64,000 nt of DNA, taken from the NCBI GenBank assembly GCA_033065855.1, contig JAVXUO010001871.1, forward strand, positions 211,775 to 275,774, given 5' to 3'. The notes under the pieces were generated by a model that saw only the letters and a list, made by a program, of their open reading frames with translations, was not told the DNA's origin and did not search any database. Below are positions 43,401 through 55,292 of this stretch, piece after piece. Source of the DNA: Escallonia rubra (Eukaryota > Streptophyta > Magnoliopsida > Escalloniales > Escalloniaceae). Position numbers and translations under genes: made by a program. Within the stretch, counting starts at the first letter, position 1. Each line of letters begins with the position of its first letter.

Positions 43401-44396
43401 GAAAGACTGGAAGTTGTAAAACCAAGAGAAAAATATTGACCTGGTCGTTGCCAAGATAATAGAGCCTTCTTTCTTTTGTACATTCATTAGTGTCCCATCA
43501 TACTTTATGATCTTATTAATCTTAAGACACATAACAACAAAGAATTATGTTGTTGCTGGTGCTGAATTTCAGTAGTTCCATTGGAAATGTTCAAGAATGA
43601 TGGATACTATGATGAAAAGAAATGCTTGCTTACATTAGCCAACTCACAACTTGTGAGGTCCCATAAAGATAGGGGTTTTAATTTTATGATGGGGGCCTGG
43701 TTGGTTTGGCATGAGTGCCATACGAACTCAATTTGGTTTTATCTTAGATCCCAAATAAAAGAAAACGTAGATTTAGGTATTTTCAGGTTAATTTTACTAT
43801 TATTGCTGCAATTTTTATTCTTACAGTCGGACATGATTAACACTCTAATGTAACTTTTACAATAGGTATACTTGAGAACTCAGAGATCAAATGGAAAATT
43901 TTGTGCCGACTTTTATCGATTTAGAGATATGTTTTGAACACCAAGTAATGAGCCTTAAGTCTTACTAATTTAGTTTTGGTAGAACCATGAAAGTTCATCA
44001 TTGGTGTGAATTAGATAACACAGATTAGGATGGAAGAATGTTTTACACCTCGAAAATATGAAGGGGAGCGATATATGAGTGAGTGAGTGAGGGAGGGAGG
44101 GCGGGCAGAATGACGGTTGTAATAGCTATGTCTCTTCATGCAGGGATATTAGTTATGAGCTTGGGAATAGTCTTGTAAATGTGCTGTATCAGCAATGTTG
44201 ACAATGGGTGTTGTTGGCAGTTGTCACCAATGGTTGTTAGCTAAGACAAATGGCACCTCACGATGCGACGGTACATGGTGGTGGTTGGTGGTGGTTTTTA
44301 TTTGTGGAAGTTACTAACATTTAATAAATGAATCTTTATATAAATGGGTTTTAACAGCCCAACTCCACATAACCCACTGTTATCTTGAACCAACCT
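43401..44396. other. Helitron-2 interior left of hAT, no supported gene
   Basis: One frame of about 90 codons from 43581 (GYYDEKKCLLTLANSQLV..) is unlike any family I know and lacks context. A GA/GT-rich stretch is at 44075-44105. Confidence 0.35.
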
Positions 44397-44404
44397 ATCG
44401 TAAC
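44397..44404. repeat. hAT 8-bp target duplication (left)
   Basis: ATCGTAAC, repeated exactly at 45400-45407. Confidence 0.93.
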
Positions 44405-45399
44405 TAGGGATGGCAATTTAAATCCGATCCGGTGGATATCCGCCCCGCCCCGTTAGGAGCGGGTTATTTTGACATTGACCGGGTTACGGGGCGGGTATGG
44501 TAATTGTTTTAAAAATCCGCAACGGGTTAGGATCGGGTATGGTTTTCTGTCTAACCTGCCCATGTATCCGACCCGTACCCGCCCCGGTATACAAACCCTA
44601 AACCATAACTAATCAGCCAATCTCGGCCGTCCATCTAACATATATATATATAGCTTCCCATAAATGAAAAGCAGCCGTTCTTCTCTTCTTCTTCTTTGCG
44701 CCGCTGCTGCTGCTTCCCACCCACAGTCAAGATCGGCCTCCTCACGGCCACAAACTACTCCACCTCGCCACCACCAAACCGTCCACCCACTTCCCCAACC
44801 AAACGGCGCACCAACACCTCCACCGTCTGTCCACATCCAATCTGCCAGTCTGCCATCAACGAATCGAGTAAGATGCCGGCGACGGTGCAGCATCAGAGTC
44901 GTGGTGGTCCAGTTTGCCAAGTGCGAGTGTTGCGGCTACGTCGTGTCCATGAGATCTACATGGGGAGCTTAACCCTACGGCCTCTGCGGCGAGGAGGTGA
45001 AGGACAACGTGGTGCGATCGGAGTGGCGAATCGTCTGTCAGATCTGCATACGGGCTTTTTTTAGTTCTTTCGTTTTTTACTTTTTGTCTTGAATTCTCTC
45101 TTTCCATTTGTTGGTGATGGGTGATAATTGTGTGTGTCGGTTGTGCCGTGGATAGGGGATGCCGGCGGTGCTCAGAGTAATTTTTATGTGTTCTTCTTCT
45201 ATGGCTCAAGCTGTGTGGCCGTGAGTAGGGAAAGAACGGGGCGGGGTTGGGTTTCCTAAACTACCTTAGGATCGGGGATGGTAATTCATTTTTCTAACCC
45301 GGTGCGGGGGGGGGGCGGGGCGGAGTGGGGTTTCTGAATGAGCGGGGCGGGTTCGGATTTAATGAAATCCGCATCCGACCCGCCCCATTGCCATCCCTA
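44405..45399. mobile_element. Non-autonomous hAT element (995 bp)
   Basis: The ends are TAGGGATGGCAA..TTGCCATCCCTA, a common plant hAT terminus. Subterminal GGGGCGGGT/ACCCGCCCC repeats follow on both sides, and a perfect 8-bp TSD ATCGTAAC flanks it. The interior contains a GC-rich gene-like segment instead of a transposase. Confidence 0.95.
44664..45062 (+). pseudogene. Captured gene fragment in hAT, DUF1677-like
   Basis: In one plus-strand frame a Pro/Ser-rich N-terminal part is followed by VQFAKCECCGYVVS, an in-frame TAA near 44970, and PYGLCGEEVKDNVVRSEW. The spacing of CxCCG and (W/Y)GLCxEEVKD resembles the plant DUF1677 family. The central CxP..VRERY-type segment is missing or changed. 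It is probably a captured, broken copy; the family call is tentative. Confidence 0.4.
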
Positions 45400-45407
45400 A
45401 TCGTAAC
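45400..45407. repeat. hAT 8-bp target duplication (right)
   Basis: ATCGTAAC, identical to the left copy. Confidence 0.93.
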
Positions 45408-45954
45408 CCATTTTGTGACTAAGTAGGTTGAGTAAGTTAAAAGCTCACACTTTTCTTGGGTAGGGTAGGGTTGGTTTGGGTAAACCCACAAAAATCCAAC
45501 TCAACTTGCAGCTATAGTGCTATTAGGTCCACATTATCTGTCTCCTTTAGTCTTGGTCATGGTCAGACAATTTGCATATCTTTTTTGTTTTTGGCAAAAC
45601 AAGAGTAATTATTTGAATGCTGAGACTTTTTGCATCTTCAGTGTTCACATGTCATAGACGTTGGAACGCAATGTTAATGAGACTACTATTACCCACGCTC
45701 TTCGCAGCCTCATTGTGGAAAGGCAACTCACTTCTAGATCATTGGGCAAATCTAGAAACAAAGCGAAGTTGTGTGCACAATGTGATCGAGTGTGTGCTAC
45801 TTGCTGACTGCATTAGGGTAATTTTTGAAAGACAAAGAGGTGTTGACATAGTTTGAGAAGCTGAAAAGAGGTGGCGTAAGTGATAATAAGTTTAGAATTC
45901 ATGGGATCCTTAGTTTATGGATGAAAATTGCTCACAAAAAATTTTAAAAATATT
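45408..45954. other. Helitron-2 interior right of hAT, no supported gene
   Basis: A frame of about 79 codons at 45617-45856 does not match a family I know. The remainder is the AT-rich approach to the Helitron hairpin. Confidence 0.35.
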
Positions 45955-45983
45955 CACGTGCAACGCACGTGTAAAACAACTAG
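45955..45983 (+). terminator. Helitron-2 3' hairpin and CTAG terminus
   Basis: A perfect stem CACGTG/CACGTG with loop CAACG, spacer TAAAACAA, then CTAG before T. This is the rolling-circle termination signal of Helitrons. Confidence 0.93.
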
Positions 45984-46170
45984 TGTAAATAAATATCTAC
46001 CTAAAATATAAAAAAAAAACTAGATTGTTGTAGAAAAATAACTATGTATGTAAAAAATGAATCGAGAAAAGTCCTCACTCACTATATAGAGATGTAAAAG
46101 GCTCTACTTGTATCATCCTTTGTGAGTTAAAAAGTCCCTTCACATCAATTAAACAAGAGTATATATGTCC
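45984..46170 (+). repeat. Remainder of copia 3' LTR
   Basis: It resumes with TGTAAATAAATATCTACC, matching TGTAACCCATATCTCCCC in the 5' LTR. LTR-like features follow (CACTATATAGAGATG TATA-like stretch, CTTTGTGAGTTAAAAAGTCCC). The exact end is not certain. Confidence 0.55.
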
Positions 46171-46443
46171 AAGGAATAGGCTTTATCTTTTCTGGCATTG
46201 CATGCGCACACACGTTGACGGGGCAAAAGGAGTTTATATGTACACTTCACTAGAACAGGTAACAACGATGACAAAGTACCTGTGTTAAAAATGTAAAAGA
46301 CTCAAAGAACTAAGGCCGAGTACAAGTATTTTACACTTCCCCTCCCCTATACATAAAGCAAACCCATTTAACAGATATTGTGTGACTAAGAATCTTTTTG
46401 ACTTGTATTGTGTGACTAATATTTCTTTTTCTTTCAAAATCAT
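46171..46443 (-). other. Likely 3' UTR and spacer of the MACPF gene
   Basis: AT-rich, downstream of the MACPF stop at 46446-46444. No unambiguous poly(A) signal was identified. Confidence 0.4.
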
Positions 46444-47684
46444 TTAACAGATATTTAACAATGAGAACTTCACCCGCAGACAGATCTTCCCATTCTCCAA
46501 GTCCAACTTAGCTCCAGTGACAATCCAATGTCCAGGAGTATCCAGTGGCCCCCTACAGATCTGTGACATGTCCACAAACTTCAAAAGCTTTTGTGTTTGC
46601 ACCGGCACAGGCGGCCCTGCCGGATAAACGCTCGAATCCATCACCACCCCAGGGTTTTTCTCTCTCTCCGAAACCCCGGTTATCGATGTACTTATTGCTG
46701 AGAAAAAGTTGGTGGACTTTTGTGAATAATCGGACGCACCTTGCACCCAATTGGACTGCAGGATATATGTATCTGGAACCTTGGAGAATGCGAGGCGGAG
46801 ATGTAAAACACTCTTGGAGCCGTGCTTTTTCACGTGAACTTGAGCGCCTGCAACGATGAAGGTGACATCCTTTTGGGACGACCATTTGGGGTCGTATTTC
46901 ACAGGGGCTGTGCATACGTGGGAAAACTTTTTCCACTCAATTGCTTCGAAGTGTCGTTCGTCAGCAAACTCTTCTGATCCGCGCCAGCTTAGGGCATCTT
47001 CGATCTTGTTTTGGAACAATACCGGAGTGTTTGATAAATGTTGAAGGTGTATGGCTAATCTGATAGATGTTCATCTCTTATCAGTACGTATTATAGTTAT
47101 CAAACATAAGGAGGAGAGGAAAAACATAAATATGCAAATTATGTTTTTTCTTTTAATGTCTCACTGACCCAATAACCCGAGTCAAGCTCGGTATATATAG
47201 TTTATAAAATACAGTACGCCATAAGGTCTTAATGAATGTACCACATATCGTGAGACAAAAAAGACAATAACATTATTTATACATAGCGTCACAGTGGAGC
47301 CGTTAGATGATTGTCTTCTTTAAGCTTTTACTTTAAGTTGTCAATTAATATTTTATATGAATATTGGCTTAACGCTTAAGGCCGTAGATAGTCATGTTGG
47401 TGCCATATATAACTAAATAACGAATACAATTGTGGTTGAAATTAAAAAGTGGTCAATCTATAACGTATCCCTTTTAAAATGTAGATGTTATATATGAGTA
47501 TAATTCTTTAACTTCAAAAGTTTTTGAGGTATTACATGTTTTTCGAAGGTTATTATAATGATTAAGTAGAATTCTATATGGAATAAAGTTGCATTTCAAA
47601 TTTAACAGGACTTATGTATACATCTTATTACTTTCAAATAAGTTATTATTGTCTGCAAAAAAAAATTAACAGAACGATCATGTA

Positions 47685-47720
<36 letters not shown>

Positions 47721-48122
47721 TTCTTTAATTCTTGTAAGATGTTAGTAATGATAAAATTAAATTGATGAATATGGCGTGTCCTTGTTTTGAAGTGTTGGAA
47801 TTATTTTCTACATCTTCAATGACTTGTTGCCAAATTATAGTTTTTATATCTACTAAGGGCACTCATAGTTTTTTTTTAATGAAAATTTAATTAAATATAA
47901 ATAAAAAAAGTCATTTCATTGATCGAAAGCCCTATGCAAAAACGAACTGGTTAATCGTCTGTTTTGTATAATTACATAGATATTTTTTTATATTCTAAAG
48001 GTTTTAAATATTCTCAAATATAGTAATTCCTAATACATACATGATTTGTTTTCAAAATCTCATTCATGCGATGTAATCACTTTGATTATTTTACGGTGTT
48101 ACCAAAGTGAAAAACTATTCTA

Positions 48123-48177
<55 letters not shown>

Positions 48178-51100
48178 CATTAATATTTTTTTGTAATGAT
48201 AATGTTATGCGTAAATATATATACATTTATTACATTAAAATAAACTTAAATTAACTATAACATGAATTTTTTTCTTCTAAATCTCAAATGTGATTTATAT
48301 ATGATTTTTTTATCATCATATGAAAGAGTTAGTTTTAAGGACACAATAGTCAAAATTAAATCCTAACAAATTAGTATACAATTTTTTAGAATTAGTTCTC
48401 AAATTATATAAGGCTTTCTAATATAACCCTCACATACATAGAACTAAATAAACTTAAAAATATGGATCACATCCAAAATAATATTTACATACCTTTAGAT
48501 ACACTAACATGTTTAGTATATAGCCTTAAATCCTTTTCAATTATCAGATTTATGAATAAGCTTTATCATTATTACAATTTTAATTAATAATAATTAGACA
48601 GTCATTTGTTGGTGAATTTTTTATTTTACCAAAAGGATTCGAAAAGCTATATATTATATTTCATAAATCTTTGCATCGATATGGTAAGCATATATTACAA
48701 TAAAATAAAAATGAATCAATTGTTACATTATTTTTATTATTTCAATCTCAATTGTAACATCATTTTTTTCTCTTTAAATCTAATATGTTATTTTCATTTT
48801 TTTAATATATGAATTTTCATATTCATATTAGAAAATGCTTTTAAGTTTACAATAGTTAAAATTAAGTTCTAATCAGTTAGTTCATTAATTAGTTAGAGTT
48901 TTAGAATATTTAGAATTAGTTTTTTCAATTATAAGGCTTACTGACATGCAAATTAACTTATCAAGAAATAAGAACCACATCCAAAATAATATTATTTTCT
49001 TTTTTTAGATATATAAATTTATAAATTCATACTATAGAGTAGTTTTAAGGATAAATAGTCATATCATATTTTTGCATCTTGAAGGTTTTAAATGTTCCCA
49101 AATATAGTAATTAAGAAATATTTAATTTGATTGCACTTTTTTTTCTAATACATATGTGATTTTTTTAAAAAGAAATCTCATATAAGCTTATATAATCATT
49201 TTGTTGATCGTCCTGTCTTATCAAAGAAAAAAATTATCATGTAATTTGATTATTGATTTTCTATGGTATATAAATAATTTTTGCAATGACTATGCTATGT
49301 GTAAATAAACATACTTTTATTACATTACATTAAACTTAAATTAATTGTAACATAATTTTTTTCTTCTAAATACCCATAAGTTATATTTCTTAGGTATATG
49401 GTCTTTTGTCGTTGTATGAAAGAGTTCGTTTTTACAACAAAATAGTCAAAACCATAACCTAAAAAACTTCATATAATTAGCGTTTTAGAATTAGCTTTCA
49501 CATTATATAAGGTTTCCTCATATAGCCCTTATATAGTTCTTGTAAAATTAAATAAACTTAAAAATACGATCACATTGAAAAGTCCTTATACATACATTTA
49601 CATGTTTAGTATATGGCTTTGAGTCCTTTTCAACTATCAAATTATGAATAAGTATTATCATTGTTATAATTTTAATGAAAATAATCGTACATCCATTTAT
49701 TGTTTGTGTGATTCCATCCAAAAATAACATTAATTTTTTTATTTTATCAAAAGGATTATAAAATTCACTATACTATATTAACAAATCATTATATCAATTA
49801 CGGTAAGCAAATTTTAGAATTTTAAAAAAATAAAATAATTATTACATATATTTTTTTCTTTCAATCTCAAATGTAGCATCATTCTTTTTTCTTTTCTAAA
49901 TCTAGTATGTTATTTTCTTTTTTAAGATATATGAATGCTTATATTTAAATTGGAGAGTGATTTTAAGGATAAAATAGTCAAAATTAAGTTCTACTAAGTT
50001 AGTTCATCAATCAAATAGAGTTTTAAAACATTTAGAATTAGTTTTTCAATTATATAAGGCTTAATAATATGAAAATTAACTTATCAAGACATAAGAACCC
50101 CATCCAAGATAGTATTTTCAATTGTAGCATCATTTGTTTTCTCTTCTAAATCTAGTACGGAGTATGTTATTTTGGTTTTTAAGATATTTGAATTTTTATA
50201 TTCATAAAGAGTGATTTTAATGATATAATAGTAAAAATTAAGTCCTAATAAGTTAGTTCATCAATCAGTTAAAGGTTTAGAAAGTTTAGAATTAGTTTTT
50301 TTTAATTATATAAGGCTTAGTAATATGAAAATTAACTTATCAAGACATATGAACTCCATCCAAGATAATATTTTCAATTGTAACATCATTTTTTTTCCTT
50401 CTAAATCTAATATGTTATTTTCGTTTTTAAGATATATATGAATTTTTATATTCATAAAAGAGGGTGGTTTTAAGGATACAATAGTGAAAACTAAGTCATA
50501 ATAAATTAATTCATCAGTCAGTTTGAGCTTTAGAACGTTTAGAATTAGTTTTTCCAATTATATAAGACTTAGTAATATGAAAATTAACTTATCAAGAAAT
50601 AAGAACCACATCCAAAATAATATTCTCAATTGTAGCATCATTTTTTTCTCTTCTAAATTTAGTATGTTATTTTCGTTTTTGAGATATATCAATTTTTATA
50701 TTCATGTTAGAAAGTGATTTTAAGGATACAATAGTTAAAATTAAGTCATAATAACTTAGTTCATCAATCAGTTAGAGTTTTTAAATGTTTAGAGTTAATT
50801 TTTCAATTATATGAAGCTTAGTAATAAGGAAATTAACTTATCAGGAAATAAGAACCCCGTCAAGAAATAAGAACCCCGTCCAAGATAATATTTTAATCCT
50901 TTAGTGACACATATAATAGTTATAATTGTATTTCTCATTGAAAACATAATTTCATGACGTGTCAAGTAAATAAGTCATATTTCTGTGATGATGTGTCACG
51001 CAAAGAATCATATTTTTTTGCGCAACACATCCAAGATAATATTCTCAACTGTAGTACCATTTTTTTTTCTCTTCTAAATCTAGAATATCATTTTCGTTTT

Positions 51101-54100
51101 TAAGATATTAAAAAATTTATATTCATAATAGATAGTGGTTTTAAGGATACAATAGTCAAAATAAAGTCCTAGTAAGTTAGTTCATCAATCAGTAAGAGTT
51201 TTAGAACGTTTAAAATTAATTTTTCAATTATATAAGACTTAGTAATATAGAAATTAACTTATCTAGAAAAAAGAACATCATCTAAGATAATATTCTCAAC
51301 TGTAGCATCATTTTTTTTTCTCTTCTAAATTTAGTATGTTATTTTGATTTTTAAGATATTTGAAATTTTATATTCATAATAGAGAGTGGTTTTAAAGATA
51401 CAATAGTCAAAATTAAGTCCTAAAAAGTTAGTTCATCAATTAGTTAGAGTTTTATAATGTTTATGTAAGACCCCAAATAATATATAATTAATTATTTTAA
51501 TTCTTGGGCTACTTTTAAAGTTTTAATAATATTTTGAAATTCCTTTTGAATAAGTAACATATCTTTAGAGACCTTTGGAGTAATTTACTAAGTTTAGAGA
51601 AATAAAAAGACTGGTTAGTTTGTGTTTTATCGTTAAATTGAGTCTGATCTTTTAGAGAGAGGAGAAGAAAGAGAAAATTAGAGTTTGGGGATTTAAACTT
51701 TCTACTCACAATTGGTAAGTGATCGATCATAAACCTTAATCAAAATATAATTGATTTGAAGATTTTAATCTTAGTGGTTGATTTTATTAATTAGGTTTGA
51801 TACTTTTGGAAGGTTACGCAATTTTACGAATCTTGTAGCGTGAATTGAGGTAAGGATTACATACATAACATCCGCTTCTAAACAACTTGATATTGTTAAA
51901 AGATACGAGATTGATAAACTCTTTGAATTAGAATTGTTTTTGCCAAATCTGTAATACCGATAACTTAAGAATTCGTTGTTTGTGTAAAGTCTTTTCTGCT
52001 GAGTTTATCAGATTTACCAATTCTTGGATCCTTGGCTGAACCGCCATGTTTTAAGAAAATCATGCCATGACCTGTTTGGCCGTAGCTTTTCTTCCTAGTT
52101 ACGGTGACCTACCATTTTTTTGGTTTTGCTTTCGGGGTGTACGATTGATCCCTATTCCCTTATCTTTGCTTATTCAAATTTGCACCCAAGTACAACCAAA
52201 CAATATGGTGGCGTGAAAAGCTTTTGGCTAGATGTTCCATGTGTCACATTGTAAGTAGTTCTTGTACTTTAGTTAATCTTTTTGGCTCGTATCTCGGTTT
52301 TTTAGAATTCATAGCTCATGAGAACTCGGATTCAAGCGTATTTATTTTCGTTGAGCTCGTCTCTTCGTCCTCTTCAATTTCAGTCTAATATTGAGTATTT
52401 TCTGATAATGTTAAGCCCACCTTTTTGAAATTCAAAGTTTTGGTATTCCGTGACTTTTATGTCTTTGAGATATTTTGACGTCCTTTGGACACCCTTTGAA
52501 TTGAACTAATATTAGAACCTTCACGTGCTTAGGTTAACGTGATGCCGTGACATGATATAGCAATTGCTATCGGTATGCAACTTTGAACTTAGAACATCCA
52601 CGTGCTTAAGTTAACGTGCTTTACAGTCACGTGTTACGTGATTGTATTGTTTTGATTATTAGTTCAATTATTTGATGATGACCTTTTGACTTTGATTCGA
52701 CCTTTGATGGATTAATATCCTGTAATGAGATTTGTCGTGCCAAGATTAACTATCATCTTTGTACCTTATTTTCATATGTTTCGTTTTGACTCAGCTACAT
52801 ATTATTGGATATATGCGTTGTACTTTGTGGACGTGTGCGTGTGCGTGTGCGTGTACGTGTGATCTTTACTGGGTTTTGTGCTCACCCCCCTTTCTCCTCC
52901 CATTTCAGGTAATTAAGCTGAGACATCAGTAGATGAGTTATCTATAAGCATGAGTCAGAGTTGTTTTTTAATTGTAGACTCTTTGTAGTGACTTGAAAAT
53001 GAGAACTTGTAATAGTTTGATTAAGTAGCTTTTGGTAACCTCAATGTTTGGGAAGTGACTATTGTTATTAAATTTTCGCTGCATTTATTAAACTTTGAGG
53101 ATAAATACAAATGTTTTTGATTTGGAATACATTTAGAGCTCTGATTATCATTTTGAGGTTATGTTCTTGGTAAAATTTTTTGGGTATTATATTTCTGGTA
53201 AGCAGGAATATTTTGAAATAATATGTGTAGGTCCGCCTCCGGGTTGGAGCGTGACAATTTACAATTAGTTTATCAATTATATACGACTTAGTAATATAGA
53301 AATTAACTTATCAAGAAATAAGAACCACATCCAAGATAATATTCTCAATTGTAACATCATTTTTTTTTCTTTTCTAAATTTAGTATGTTATTTTCGTTTT
53401 TAAAACATATGAATTTTTATATTCATATTAGATAATGGTTTCAATGATACAGTAGTCAAAATTAAGTCATAATAAGTTAGTTCATCAATTAGTTAGAGTT
53501 TTAGAACGTTTAGAGTTAGTTTTTTTTTTATAATATAAGGCTTAGTAATATAAAAATTAACTTATCAAGAAATAAGAATCTCATCCAAGATAATATTTTA
53601 AATCTTTACCGACACTTATAATAGTTACAATTTTATTACACAATAAAACATAATGTGATGACGTGCCAAGTAAAGAAGTCATATTTTTGTGATGATGTGT
53701 CTTGCAAAGAAGCGCTCGCTAGCCCAGTAACTTGAGTCAAGCTCGGGTCTGTTTTAAAATAAAGTATATTATAAAGTTTTAAAATGTGTATTAATGTGTA
53801 CCACATAGACAAAAAAACGTTACAGTATAAAAAATATCTTATTTAGCTAGAATAATAATCTTAATACCTGAATTAATCACGACTAACTTAAGTAAAATAT
53901 AAAAAGATGAATTTACTTGCATTGCTCTTAACTTTCGATTATTAAAGAGCATTGTTTTTTTTTATTAGACTGCATGCAATAATTATGAGATATTTTCATC
54001 TACGTGTGTTTACCTGTAATTTTGTTATATTGTAAGTTAAAAGATAAATAATAGATAGAGACACAATGGAGTTACTGGATACTTGTCTTCTTTGAGCTTT

Positions 54101-55220
54101 TGTTTGAAGTTGTCGAGTAGTATTTCAAATAAATATTGGCTTAGCGCTTAGAGTAGTAGAATAATCATGCTGGTGCCATATAGAGTTCAATAGCGAATAT
54201 GATTTTAATTTAAATTAGAATATGATAACACTATCAAGTATCCCTTACACCGATTTAATTCTTTAACTTAAGAGGGTCTTTAAGGTATTACATATATATG
54301 TTCCTGAGATTATTATAACAATTATAAGTAAAAATTTAAAAGGAATAAAATTGCATCTCAAATTTAACAGGACTTATGTATGCACCTTATCACTTTCAAA
54401 TAAATTATTACTTTTTGCAAAAATAAATTTAATAGAACGACCACATAATATCCAAAATTTTATGTTTATGTTTTTCTTTGTAAGATGCTAGTAATAAGAA
54501 TATTCAATTGATGAACACATGTCCATATTTTGGAGTATTGAAATTATTTTTCACATCTTTTATGATTATTATTTGTCGCGAAATTATAGTTTCTATATCT
54601 ACGAAATGCATCCAATGATATTTTTTCATAAACTACACTTAATTTAGCACAACATAATTTAACATTTATATACCAAAATATGTCAGATTATATCTATAAT
54701 TATAATCAGCTTGTAAAAGATAACAAATATTATTATATTAGGCTAATATTATAAAGCGAGCGCGAAATTAATTATTTGCTATTGAACTCACACAATAGTC
54801 ACCAATCATACTGGTAATCAATTCCATCATAATCAGAATTAAGTTTTAATGCTTATAAGTTGTCTAAAATTTACTAATTAGTCTTACTTTTAATGAAAAT
54901 TTAATTAAGTATTACTAAAAAAAAGCCCTTTTATTGATCGTAAGGGCTCTATATAAAAAATGATTTGGTAAATCATTAGTTTTGTAGAATTAGACAAATA
55001 TATTTTTGCATTATAAAGTTCTCAAAATAAAGTAATTAAAAATTATTTGATTACTTTTTTTTAATGCATATGTGACTTGTTTTCAAATTTTCATATATAT
55101 GATACAGCCACTTGTTGATCGTACGGTCATATCAAAGCAAAACATTATCCTATAAATCGATTATTGGTCTTATACATTATGTAGGTAATGGTTTGCAGTG
55201 ATTATGTTTGTGTGTGTGTG

Positions 55221-55292
<72 letters not shown>

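Larger units (their letters stand above)
40054..45983 (+). mobile_element. Second non-autonomous Helitron (5.9 kb), forward orientation
   Basis: The 5' end TCTCTCTACCTTAAAAGTG follows host A40053. The 3' end is a perfect 6-bp-stem hairpin CACGTG-CAACG-CACGTG (45955-45971), eight bases, then CTAG (45980-45983) and host T45984. Joining the flanks gives a sequence that aligns with the 5' LTR at about 12115-12140, which supports both ends. No Rep/helicase is encoded. Inside are two tandem duplications and a hAT element. Strongest evidence: the 3' hairpin plus CTAG/T. Confidence 0.88.
12057..46170 (+). mobile_element. Decayed Ty1/copia retrotransposon, expanded by nested insertions
   Basis: Copia segments in order: 12057-13106 (5' LTR part and gag), 22789-24981 (gag end, protease, integrase, N-terminal RT), 29296-29358 (RT), about 39142-40053 (RT end, RNase H, start of 3' LTR), 45984 to about 46170 (rest of 3' LTR). 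The other parts are younger elements. The two LTR starts (12057 and about 39987) share a stretch like TTAATCTA..AAGATAAAAT..CTCTCAAATAT.TATCTCTAGAAT. The order gag-PR-INT-RT-RH is that of Ty1/copia. Many stops and frameshifts make it dead. The right edge and TSD are not resolved. Confidence 0.85.

Noticed and set aside
48606-51730. Short Lys/Ile/Asn/Phe-rich frames in the MACPF intron
   Set aside because: Chance frames in AT-rich repeats; not conserved between repeat copies.
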